Source: Alphaproteobacteria bacterium (GTDB lineage: Bacteria > Pseudomonadota > Alphaproteobacteria > ATCC43930 > CGMCC-115725). Taken from it: a DNA stretch of 5,123 nt. The position numbers and the translations under genes are program-made. The notes beneath the pieces were generated by a model. It was not told the DNA's origin and did not search any database. It was given only the letters and a program-made list of their open reading frames with translations. Numbering within the stretch: position 1 is the stretch's first letter; each line of letters opens with the position of its first letter. The DNA lies in contig JASHUX010000199.1 of NCBI GenBank assembly GCA_030039775.1, forward strand, positions 1 through 5,123. The letters are read 5' to 3'. Positions 1 to 5,123 of this stretch are shown in pieces.

Positions 1-620
1 TTAGGGTTGTACTTTTCGTCATAGACGATCGTCAGGCCCAACTCTTTCACCACCCGGCGCGCGCCGCCGATCACGTTCTGCGCGTACTCGGCGTCCGCCG
101 CCAAGAGCGCCACCGTCTTCGGCTTGGGGTTCATGGTCATCGCGACCTCGAACCAGCCCTTGGACGGCGCTACGGCGGTGTCCTTGCCGTTGGGCAGGAT
201 CTGGAAATATTTGTCGTACTTGAACTTGTCGTTCACCGCGGTGCCGAACAGCGTCATGTAGACCATGCCATGGTCCATCGCGACCGGCATCGCGGGCGTG
301 ATCATGTTCGTGCCGTAGGACGACACGAGCAGATCGACTTTGTCGACGTCGAGAAGCTTGGTGTAGATGCCGGGCACGTTCGCCGGGCTGCTCTGATCGT
401 CGTAATAGACCAGCTTCACCGGCCGGCCGAGCAAGCCGCCCTTGGCGTTGATGTCCTGTTCCCAAATTTGCATCGCGCGCAGCGATTGCGTACCGCCGCT
501 GGCGAGATTGCCGGTCAGCTCCATGCTGAAGCCGATCTTGATCGGTTCCGCGGCATGCGTAGCCAACGGTAACGCCAGCACAGCGGCGGCAACGGCAAGG
601 CCGGCAAGTTTTCGAGACAT
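1..620 (-). CDS. ABC transporter substrate-binding protein, branched-chain amino acid (LivK) type, 3' end cut by window edge
   Basis: This is the periplasmic solute receptor of an ABC importer of the HAAT type; ligands in this family include amino acids, amides, urea and aromatic acids. The frame was read by hand from ATG at 620 and gives 206 codons with no stop before the window edge, about half the family's usual 380-420 residues. Residues 1-23 form a Sec signal peptide: MSRK, then a hydrophobic run (LAGLAVAAAVLALPLA), with cleavage likely after THA. The mature protein opens with AEPIKIGFSMELTGNLASGG, the usual first strand and ligand-contacting loop of Peripla_BP_6, followed by INAKGGLLGRPVKLVYYDD (57-75) and the S-Y-G-T segment near 101-104. 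A good ribosome site precedes the start. The permease and ATPase genes are not visible and may lie beyond the left edge. The methyltransferase gene ends 74 bp upstream on the same strand. Family assignment is firm; the ligand is unknown. Confidence 0.93.
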   Translation of the reverse strand, partial: MSRKLAGLAVAAAVLALPLATHAAEPIKIGFSMELTGNLASGGTQSLRAMQIWEQDINAKGGLLGRPVKLVYYDDQSSPANVPGIYTKLLDVDKVDLLVSSYGTNMITPAMPVAMDHGMVYMTLFGTAVNDKFKYDKYFQILPNGKDTAVAPSKGWFEVAMTMNPKPKTVALLAADAEYAQNVIGGARRVVKELGLTIVYDEKYNP

Positions 621-623
621 GAT

Positions 624-630
624 TCCCTCC
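624..630 (-). promoter_or_regulatory. Ribosome binding site of the substrate-binding protein gene
   Basis: On the minus strand, GGAGGGA lies three bases upstream of the ATG at 620, within a longer purine run (GGGGAGGGAATC). The same ten bases, GGAGGGAATC, precede the methyltransferase start at 1549. The site fixes the start of a frame whose first residues form a signal peptide. Confidence 0.7.
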
Positions 631-646
631 CCGGTTGTTTTGCCGG

Positions 647-675
647 ACAATCGACCAGCGAACTCGAAATGACAA
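647..675 (-). promoter_or_regulatory. Possible sigma70-type promoter for the substrate-binding protein gene
   Basis: In the 74 bp gap after the methyltransferase stop, the minus strand reads TTGTCA (675-670; five of six bases match TTGACA), a 17 bp spacer, then GATTGT (652-647). GATTGT matches only three of six bases of TATAAT but keeps the second-position A and the last T. Transcription from it would give a leader of about 20 nt ending at the ribosome site. The match is weak, and the gene could instead be read through from the methyltransferase. Confidence 0.27.
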
Positions 676-694
676 GGAAAGACTTGCGGATGAC

Positions 695-1549
695 TCAGGC
701 GACGCCGCTTTCGACGAGCCAGATCGCGCCCGGCAATTCGACAGATTGGCCTTTCTGGTGGGGCGCCAGCGCCTGGCGGATCGATTGCGCGACCGCATCG
801 CGTACGGTGGCCGGCTGGTCGCGCAACGCGGTGCTGGTGGCGCCGATATTCATCGCCTGATGCACGGCCGTGTCCATGCCGTTGCCGCCCGCCAGATCGA
901 AAATAAGATCGGCCGGCGTGAAGCGCGGCGCCGTGAACCCCGCGCCGGTCAGGATGCGCGTGACGCGCGCCTCATTGGCGAACGAGAACGGGCCGGGATC
1001 GTCGTCGCCCGCGGGCGGCAATTTCGGCACGTGTTCATACGCGGCGAGCAACGGCTTCAGCATCCACGGGTTCTCGCTGAGGCGGCGCCAGCAGGCGAAA
1101 ACCATGCGACTCCGGGGCTTGAGCGCCTTGCGTAGATTGGCGAAGGCGGCCGTCGGGTCGCCGAAGAACATGACGCCGAAACGCGAGAACAACAAGTCGG
1201 CGAAAGGCGTGTCGAAACGGTAAGCGGCGGCGTCGGCGGCGATGAACTCGATATTGGCGACGGCCGCGGCGCGTTCACGAGCGAGCGCGACCATCTTCGC
1301 CGAGACGTCGAGCCCGATCGCGCGCCCGTCGGGCGCCACGCGGCGGGCCAGTTCCACGGTGGTCGGGCCGAGGCCGCTTCCGACGTCGAGCACGGTCTCA
1401 CCGGACTTGGCCTTGGCGAGCGGATAGAGCAAGTCGGCGACGCGCGACAGCATCTTCTCGGTACGGGCGGCCTCGTTGGTCCAGCGGTCGCCCCCCGGGC
1501 CGTTCCAATAGGCCACCATGTCTTGATGAAATTCGGCCGCGCTCTTCAT
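695..1549 (-). CDS. Class I SAM-dependent methyltransferase (UbiE/Methyltransf_11-like), 284 aa
   Basis: This is a cytoplasmic S-adenosylmethionine-dependent methyltransferase with a Rossmann-like fold; the acceptor is unknown. The N-terminal region YWNGPGGDRWTNEAARTEKML (14-34) is typical of a UbiE-like subgroup in which the catalytic domain follows an N-terminal helical cap. SAM motif I is VLDVGSGLG (53-61). The acidic residue that contacts the ribose is D81 in GLDVS. Motif II/III is FIAADA (102-107, D106), and motif post-II is FADLLFSRFGVMFF (116-129). LRKALKPRSRMVFACW (139-154) matches the strand 5 region. Residues 155-284 form a variable C-terminal part that probably shapes the acceptor site. 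Start 1549 is backed by a strong ribosome site, and the stop is TGA at 697-695. It lies upstream of the substrate-binding protein gene and diverges from the hydrolase/flavin oxidoreductase pair, so it may act on the same small molecule. It is not UbiE itself: the C-terminal half differs and no quinone genes are nearby. Confidence 0.93.
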   Translation of the reverse strand: MKSAAEFHQDMVAYWNGPGGDRWTNEAARTEKMLSRVADLLYPLAKAKSGETVLDVGSGLGPTTVELARRVAPDGRAIGLDVSAKMVALARERAAAVANIEFIAADAAAYRFDTPFADLLFSRFGVMFFGDPTAAFANLRKALKPRSRMVFACWRRLSENPWMLKPLLAAYEHVPKLPPAGDDDPGPFSFANEARVTRILTGAGFTAPRFTPADLIFDLAGGNGMDTAVHQAMNIGATSTALRDQPATVRDAVAQSIRQALAPHQKGQSVELPGAIWLVESGVA

Positions 1550-1632
1550 GGCTGATTCCCTCCAACGGCTATTCCAAGATCGTGCCGAGGACTATAGCCT
1601 GTCCCGGACGACAAGAAAGATACCGAGACGCG
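1550..1632. promoter_or_regulatory. Divergent intergenic region between the methyltransferase and the hydrolase/oxidoreductase pair
   Basis: The two transcription units start head to head with 83 bp between the start codons, so promoters for both directions should lie here or extend into the coding ends. I find no convincing -35/-10 pair on either strand. A TATAG core occurs at 1593-1597 (CTATAG is its own reverse complement), and a small inverted repeat GTCC-C-GGAC lies at 1601-1609. No regulator gene is adjacent. The role is inferred from gene orientation, not from motifs. Confidence 0.4.
1557..1563 (-). promoter_or_regulatory. Ribosome binding site of the first methyltransferase gene
   Basis: The minus strand reads GGAGGGA with seven bases to the ATG at 1549, an optimal spacing. 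This supports 1549 as the start. The site also lies within the divergent intergenic region. Confidence 0.75.
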
Positions 1633-2418
1633 ATGCCCCGTACCGATACCGTTCGTTCCAATAATATCGACATCCGCGTGCAGCGGGGCGGCAGCGGCGG
1701 GCCGCTGCTGTTCCTGCCCGACGCCCATATCGGCGCGGCGTGGCTGCTCTTCCACGACAAGCTGGCCCAACGGTTCGAGGTGATTTTGCCCGAACATCCG
1801 GGCTACGGGGGCGGCGACGCGCCATTCTGGCTCGAGCGGGTTCCGGATCTGGCCAATTTCTACCTTGATCTGATGGCGCAGTTGGATCTGAAGCGCGTGC
1901 ATCTCGTCGGCGCGGCGCTCGGCGGCTGGATCGCGGCGGAGCTGGCGACGCGCAACGCCGCGCGGCTGGCGTCGCTGACGCTGATCGATCCGTGGGGACT
2001 TCGTGTCGACGGTGTGGGCGGCATCGATCCGTTCGCCAGCGTGGATGAACGGACGCTGCGAGATCTGTTCTTCGATGCCAGGGCTGCCGACGCGTCGGTC
2101 GCGCGCGTTCTCGCGCCCGAGGGCGAGGATGCGCTGCTCAAAGGCAAGATGGTGACGGCGAAATTGGCTTGGCAGCCGCGTCTTCACGATCCGCAGCTCG
2201 CCAAATGGCTGCACCGGATCGACGTGCCGACGCTGATCGTGTGGGGCAAGGAGGATCGGCTTCTGCCGCCGCCGTATGGGGCGGCATGGCAAAAGGCGAT
2301 CCCGAACGCCAGGCTCGTCACCTTGGTCGGCGCCGGGCATGTGCCGCATGTCGAGGAGCCGGCGGACACCGCCGGCGTCATCGTCGATTTCATCGCGCAA
2401 CAGAGGGTCGCGACATGA
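1633..2418 (+). CDS. Alpha/beta-hydrolase-fold protein lacking the nucleophilic serine, 261 aa
   Basis: This is a cytoplasmic alpha/beta-hydrolase-fold protein of the Abhydrolase_1/6 type. In order it shows LLFLPDAHIGAAW (25-37, strand 3 and the oxyanion-hole loop), PEHPGYGGGD (53-62), the elbow HLVGAALGGWIAAELA (90-105), the cap region (about 120-185), VPTLIVWGKEDRLLPP (198-213, acid D208) and LVGAGHVPHVEEP (231-243, H236). The nucleophile elbow reads G-A-A-L-G instead of G-x-S-x-G: residue 95, where serine is expected, is Ala (codon GCG at 1915-1917). The usual HG of the oxyanion loop is also replaced (LPDA). Either it is not a classical hydrolase or it acts by another route, such as binding, isomerisation or lyase chemistry. 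The ATG at 1633 is preferred because homology begins soon after it; an in-frame GTG at 1582 would add 17 residues but has no ribosome site. The ribosome site at 1633 is weak too (AAGAAAGA at 1613-1620). Its TGA overlaps the ATG of the flavin oxidoreductase, which implies co-translation. Confidence 0.9.
   Translation: MPRTDTVRSNNIDIRVQRGGSGGPLLFLPDAHIGAAWLLFHDKLAQRFEVILPEHPGYGGGDAPFWLERVPDLANFYLDLMAQLDLKRVHLVGAALGGWIAAELATRNAARLASLTLIDPWGLRVDGVGGIDPFASVDERTLRDLFFDARAADASVARVLAPEGEDALLKGKMVTAKLAWQPRLHDPQLAKWLHRIDVPTLIVWGKEDRLLPPPYGAAWQKAIPNARLVTLVGAGHVPHVEEPADTAGVIVDFIAQQRVAT
2403..2407 (+). promoter_or_regulatory. Ribosome binding site of the LLM oxidoreductase, inside the hydrolase 3' end
   Basis: GAGGG lies seven bases before the ATG at 2415 and within the last codons of the hydrolase gene. 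It decides the start at 2415. The frame stays open upstream to 2169, but that part runs out of frame over the hydrolase and has no family similarity. Confidence 0.65.
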
Positions 2419-3572
2419 AGATCTTCAATTTCCATCTGATGCCGTACGCGCACGCCGACATGGCGGAAATCGACCGCAACGGCGCCGCCTGGGTGACGTA
2501 TTCGAACAGCCATTACGACCCCGTGAAGGGCGCGCAGCTGTTCAACGATTATCTCGACGAGCTGGAAAAGGCGGACGAGCTCGGTTTCGACGGCGTCTGC
2601 GTCAACGAGCATCACCAGACCGCTTACGGCATGATGCCGGTGCCGGGCGTGCTCGCGGGCGCGCTGTCGCGCAAGATCAAGAAGAGCAAGCTGGCGATCC
2701 TCGGCCGCGCGCTCCCGTTGGTGAACAACCCCCTGACCATCGCCGAGGAGTACGCCATCCTCGACAACATCACGCGCGGTCGCGTCATAGCCGGGTTCGT
2801 CCGCGGCATCGGCGCCGAATACCACTCGATGGGTGTCAATCCCGCGGAATCGAACCAACGGTTCGTCGAGGCGCATGACCTGATCGTGCAGTCCTGGACA
2901 AAACCGGGTCCGTTCGCGTTCGAAGGCAAATATTACAATCTGCGCTACGTCAATCCGTGGCCGCTGCCGTATCAGAAGCCGCATCCGCCGATCTGGACGC
3001 CGTCCTCCGGCTCGATCAGCACCATTCGCTGGTCGGCGGCGCATCGCTACACCTATTGCCAGACGCTTGCGCCGATCGCCAACGTCGCGCGTGTGTTCGA
3101 CGCGTTCCGCGAAGAAGCCGACAAATGCGGCTATCAGGCCTCGCCCGATCAGCTTGCTTGGTCGAACGCGATCTATATCGCGGAAACCGACGAAAAGGCG
3201 CGGCGCGAGGCGCGGCCCTATCTCGAAACGTACGGCAAATTCTTCAAGATGAACCCGGTCATGATGTCGCCTCCGGGATACAGCAGCATCGAATCGGTGA
3301 AGCGCCAGCGCACGATGCGCGGGCAGCGGCCGCAGACGCCGGACGACCTCATCGATCTCGGCACGGTGATCGTCGGCAGCCCCAACACCGTGCGCGAAAA
3401 GCTCGCGGCCTCTCAGGACCTCGCCGGCTTCGGCTATTCGCTCACCAAAACCCAGTTCGGCACCATGCCGCACGAAATGGCGGTGGTGAACCAGGCTGCG
3501 GTGGCCGAGGAAGTCCTGCCCTATTTCAAGGACCGCGTGCCGCAGCCGGCGAAGCGTGCCGCCGCGGAGTAA
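2415..3572 (+). CDS. LLM-class flavin-dependent oxidoreductase (luciferase-like monooxygenase), 385 aa
   Basis: This is a bacterial luciferase-family TIM-barrel enzyme. Members generally use reduced FMN (or F420 in some subfamilies) to oxygenate a substrate, with the flavin supplied by a separate reductase. The sequence opens with strand 1 (MKIFNFHLMPYAH), then LDELEKADELGFDGVCVNEHH (47-67), where the EHH segment and the following TAYGMMP are hallmark active-site residues. Other family features are LAILGRALPLVNNPLTIAEE (93-112), LDNITRGRVIAGFVRGIGAEY (116-136), a flavin-site region, and PHPPIWTPSSGS (189-200). VGSPNTVREKL (320-330) is the standard C-terminal motif. Length is normal for the family. 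The gene shares a 4 bp ATGA overlap with the hydrolase-fold gene, so the two products probably work on one pathway. No flavin reductase gene is in the window. The last dozen residues (VPQPAKRAAAE) look like an unstructured tail; their DNA also encodes the C-terminus of the opposing methyltransferase. The substrate cannot be told from sequence. Confidence 0.95.
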   Translation: MKIFNFHLMPYAHADMAEIDRNGAAWVTYSNSHYDPVKGAQLFNDYLDELEKADELGFDGVCVNEHHQTAYGMMPVPGVLAGALSRKIKKSKLAILGRALPLVNNPLTIAEEYAILDNITRGRVIAGFVRGIGAEYHSMGVNPAESNQRFVEAHDLIVQSWTKPGPFAFEGKYYNLRYVNPWPLPYQKPHPPIWTPSSGSISTIRWSAAHRYTYCQTLAPIANVARVFDAFREEADKCGYQASPDQLAWSNAIYIAETDEKARREARPYLETYGKFFKMNPVMMSPPGYSSIESVKRQRTMRGQRPQTPDDLIDLGTVIVGSPNTVREKLAASQDLAGFGYSLTKTQFGTMPHEMAVVNQAAVAEEVLPYFKDRVPQPAKRAAAE

Positions 3573-4215
3573 GCGATCCCTCGTTTTGCAGCGTGCGTTT
3601 TGCGCGACCGCGTGCAAGCCAGACGGTCCGGCCTCCTCCGGTAGCCCAATCCTCTATCGCGTGGACGATGACGTCGAAGCCGATGCCATCGAGCAGTTCC
3701 GTATACTCGTCCGCGCTCAAGCTGGCGTGATAAAGGTGATCTCCGCGATAGTCGCCGACCGCTTCACCATAGTCCGGTCCGCTATTGAACATCAGCACCG
3801 TCGACGAAGCGGCGTGTTGGGCGAAAACGCTGAACATCCGCCGTTGGTCGTCGGGCGTCAGGTGGAAGAAACTGTCCCAAGCAAGAATCCCATCGAATTG
3901 ACGGCGAAGGCGTAGCGACCGCATATCGCCTACCAGCCAGTCTTGATCGGGAAGGCGCCGACGGCACAATGAAATGAGGCTCGGCGATGAGTCGACACCG
4001 GTTACATGGAGCCCGCGCTCGACCATATTGCGCGCCACCGGATGGCCGGAACCGCAACCCAGATCGAGAACACTCGCCGCTGGCGGCAGCGCCGCGATAA
4101 AGCGGTCGTGCCACGGTTTGTCGTTCCACGAACCGACGTGACGATTGCGGTCGGCGTCCCAGTCGCGGGCGTGTCGTTCGTAATGGTCGATGATGCGGTC
4201 GGCCAGTTCCTTCAT
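3526..4215 (-). CDS. Class I SAM-dependent methyltransferase, 229 aa, 3' end overlapping the convergent oxidoreductase gene
   Basis: This small cytoplasmic SAM-dependent methyltransferase (Methyltransf_25/11 type) is unrelated in detail to the one at 695-1549. The N-terminal helix (ADRIIDHYERHARDWDADR, 5-23) precedes motif I VLDLGCGSG (49-57) with HPVA following. The acidic ribose contact is D75 in TGVDSS, and LVGDMRSL (94-101) holds the adenine-side acid (D97). FDGILAWDSFFHL (107-119) is the post-motif II strand, whose WDSFFHL is typical of this subgroup. The core ends near GGGRTVWLARG (193-203). The remaining 26 residues are basic and Ala/Pro-rich, and their last 15 are antisense to the end of the oxidoreductase gene, so they look like run-on coding. 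Start ATG 4215 is followed at once by conserved-looking sequence, but its ribosome site is poor (only GGGGCG just before it). The frame stays open upstream to 4288 without another ATG. The acceptor is unknown. Confidence 0.9.
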   Translation of the reverse strand: MKELADRIIDHYERHARDWDADRNRHVGSWNDKPWHDRFIAALPPAASVLDLGCGSGHPVARNMVERGLHVTGVDSSPSLISLCRRRLPDQDWLVGDMRSLRLRRQFDGILAWDSFFHLTPDDQRRMFSVFAQHAASSTVLMFNSGPDYGEAVGDYRGDHLYHASLSADEYTELLDGIGFDVIVHAIEDWATGGGRTVWLARGRAKRTLQNEGSLTPRRHASPAAARGP

Positions 4216-4275
4216 CGCCCCGACGGTAGCCCGAGCAGTTCCGGCGACGCAACGCGCGACAACGAATGGAAGTGG

Positions 4276-4308
4276 AAAAGAAAAAAATTACGCCGCGACC
4301 GGCTCGGC
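4276..4308 (-). terminator. Possible weak intrinsic terminator at the end of the histidine kinase gene
   Basis: On the minus strand the last kinase codons can form a short hairpin, GCCG paired with CGGC around AGCCGGTCG (4308-4292). The stop codon and a T-rich run (seven T, one C, four T; 4287-4276) follow. The stem is only four G/C pairs, with one further possible pair past an A-G mismatch, so it is marginal. It would separate the kinase from the methyltransferase 72 bp downstream. Confidence 0.3.
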
Positions 4309-5123
4309 TTCGACGACCTGGAGCGCCAGGGCCTGTTCCAGTTTTGGCAGAATGACGCTGATACTGGTGCCGTGACCCGGCGCGCTGTTGATAATCAGCG
4401 TCCCGTGATGCAATTCGATCAGTTCCTTGGCGAGGGGCAATCCGAGGCCGGTCCCGTCGTAGCGGCGAGCGAGGCGACTATCGACTTGACCGAACGGCGT
4501 CAGGGCGACGGCGATATCCTCGGGCGACATACCGATGCCGGTGTCCCGCACGTCGATAGCGATGGTTTCACCCTGATCGTGGGCCGACAACGTCACGCGG
4601 CCGCCGGGCTCGGTGAACTTCACGGCGTTGGACAAGAGATTGAGCAGCACCTGACGCAGCTTGGCCGGTTCGCCGGACACCAGCATCAGATCGGCCGGCT
4701 TGGTGAAATCGAGCATGAGACCGCCGCACGCGCATTGATCGCGCATCATGCTGGCGCAGTCTTGGAGGACGTCGCCCATATCGACCGGTTCGAGATTGAT
4801 CGTAAGCTTGCCGGACTGACTCTTGGCCAGATCGAGCACGCTGTTAATGATGGCGAGCAGGTGCCGACCGCTCTGCAGAATATCGGTGATATAGGCGGTG
4901 TAGTTCTCGTTGCCGAGCCTGCCGAACATCTCGCGCTGCATGATCTCGGAGAAGCCGATAATGGCGTTTAGCGGCGTGCGGAGCTCGTGGCTCATATTGG
5001 CGACGAAACTGGATTTGGCGCGGCTCGCCGCCTCGGCCTGCAGTTGGGCTTCGCGATAGCGCTGCTCGCGTTCCTTGACCTCGGTGAAGTCGGTGAAGAA
5101 GAAGAACTCGCCGCCGTCGCGCG
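4288..5123 (-). CDS. PAS-linked sensor histidine kinase, 5' part beyond the window
   Basis: This is the C-terminal part of a two-component sensor kinase, 277 codons, open to the right edge. The Met at 4995 is internal: it is the M of the H-box, and 42 more residues lie upstream in frame. These upstream residues are the tail of a PAS domain (GGEFFFFTDFTEVKERE) and a charged helix (REQRYREAQLQAEAASRAK) leading into HisKA. The phospho-accepting His is in SHELRTPLNA (codon at 4987-4989). The HATPase_c domain follows with N box LLNLLSNAVKF (N at 4627-4629), G1 DTGIGM, F box PFGQ and G2 GTGLGLPLAKE. All boxes are intact, so the protein should be an active kinase. No receiver domain or transmembrane segment is visible in this part. 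Between HisKA and the ATPase domain there is a small cysteine cluster (C-x7-C-A-C). The partner response regulator is not in the window. The HisKA sequence is of the kind common in alphaproteobacteria; membership of a named pathway such as PleC/DivJ cannot be shown. Confidence 0.95.
   Translation of the reverse strand, partial: RDGGEFFFFTDFTEVKEREQRYREAQLQAEAASRAKSSFVANMSHELRTPLNAIIGFSEIMQREMFGRLGNENYTAYITDILQSGRHLLAIINSVLDLAKSQSGKLTINLEPVDMGDVLQDCASMMRDQCACGGLMLDFTKPADLMLVSGEPAKLRQVLLNLLSNAVKFTEPGGRVTLSAHDQGETIAIDVRDTGIGMSPEDIAVALTPFGQVDSRLARRYDGTGLGLPLAKELIELHHGTLIINSAPGHGTSISVILPKLEQALALQVVEAEPVAA

Noticed and set aside
19..798. Open frame of 259 codons on the minus strand at the left edge
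   Set aside because: It is out of frame with the substrate-binding protein, which has a signal peptide, a ribosome site and family motifs. The shadow frame is low-complexity and Arg-rich.
1546..2400. Open frame of 284 codons on the minus strand opposite the hydrolase-fold gene
   Set aside because: It is a composition shadow rich in Arg, Gln and His. The plus-strand product has a recognisable fold and motifs.
2169..2414. Upstream extension of the oxidoreductase frame by 82 codons
   Set aside because: The added part overlaps the hydrolase gene out of frame, has no similarity to the family N-terminus, and lacks a ribosome site. The family normally starts at the MKIFNF strand.
2184..3617. Open frame of 477 codons on the minus strand opposite the LLM oxidoreductase
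   Set aside because: It is an antisense shadow of a GC-rich gene: the product is Arg/His/Val-rich with no recognisable domain, while the plus strand encodes a clear full-length family member.
3586..3617. Inverted repeat TTGCA...TGCAA with an inner GCG/CGC stem after the oxidoreductase stop
   Set aside because: There is no T run on either strand to make it an intrinsic terminator, and it lies within the coding part of the opposite methyltransferase gene. The stem needs a bulge and is probably chance.
4006..4971. Open frame of 321 codons on the plus strand
   Set aside because: It runs antisense across both the second methyltransferase and the kinase, including their intergenic gap, and its translation resembles no family. 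Both opposite genes have intact motifs.
4288..4995. A short 235-residue kinase starting at the Met at 4995
   Set aside because: That Met is within the H-box, two residues before the phosphorylated His. The frame continues upstream with PAS and linker sequence to the window edge, so the gene is longer.

Overview
The window looks like chromosomal DNA from a GC-rich alphaproteobacterium. Three things suggest this: the strong G/C bias at third codon positions, the GGAGGGAATC-type ribosome sites, and a histidine kinase whose H-box region (SHELRTPLNAIIGFSEIM) is typical of Rhizobiales and Rhodospirillales. Genus cannot be set from the sequence alone. I see no tRNA, rRNA, CRISPR array, insertion sequence or integrase.

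Layout. On the minus strand at the left edge is a periplasmic substrate-binding protein of the branched-chain amino acid type (LivK-like, Peripla_BP_6). It starts at 620 and runs off the window. Just upstream on the same strand is a class I SAM-dependent methyltransferase (1549 to 695). Divergent from it, on the plus strand, is a tightly coupled pair: an alpha/beta-hydrolase-fold protein (1633-2418) and a luciferase-like (LLM) flavin-dependent oxidoreductase (2415-3572), sharing an ATGA stop/start overlap. Converging on the oxidoreductase is a second, unrelated class I methyltransferase (4215 to 3526), whose 3' end overlaps it by 47 bp. At the right edge, on the minus strand, is the 3' part of a PAS-linked sensor histidine kinase (window edge to 4288).

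How the genes may work together. A solute-binding protein next to a flavin monooxygenase plus hydrolase pair is the layout of a small uptake-and-catabolism locus, where a compound is imported, oxygenated, then hydrolysed or isomerised. This is inference from context; no substrate can be read from the sequence. The first methyltransferase could belong to the same locus. The second methyltransferase and the kinase look like a separate neighbourhood, possibly separated from each other by a weak terminator.

The most notable point is that the alpha/beta-hydrolase-fold protein has alanine where the nucleophilic serine of the G-x-S-x-G elbow should be, and its HG oxyanion motif is also altered. The Asp and His positions and the rest of the fold are intact. 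It may be a non-hydrolytic member or may use another mechanism. Nothing else in the window amounts to a clearly new system.
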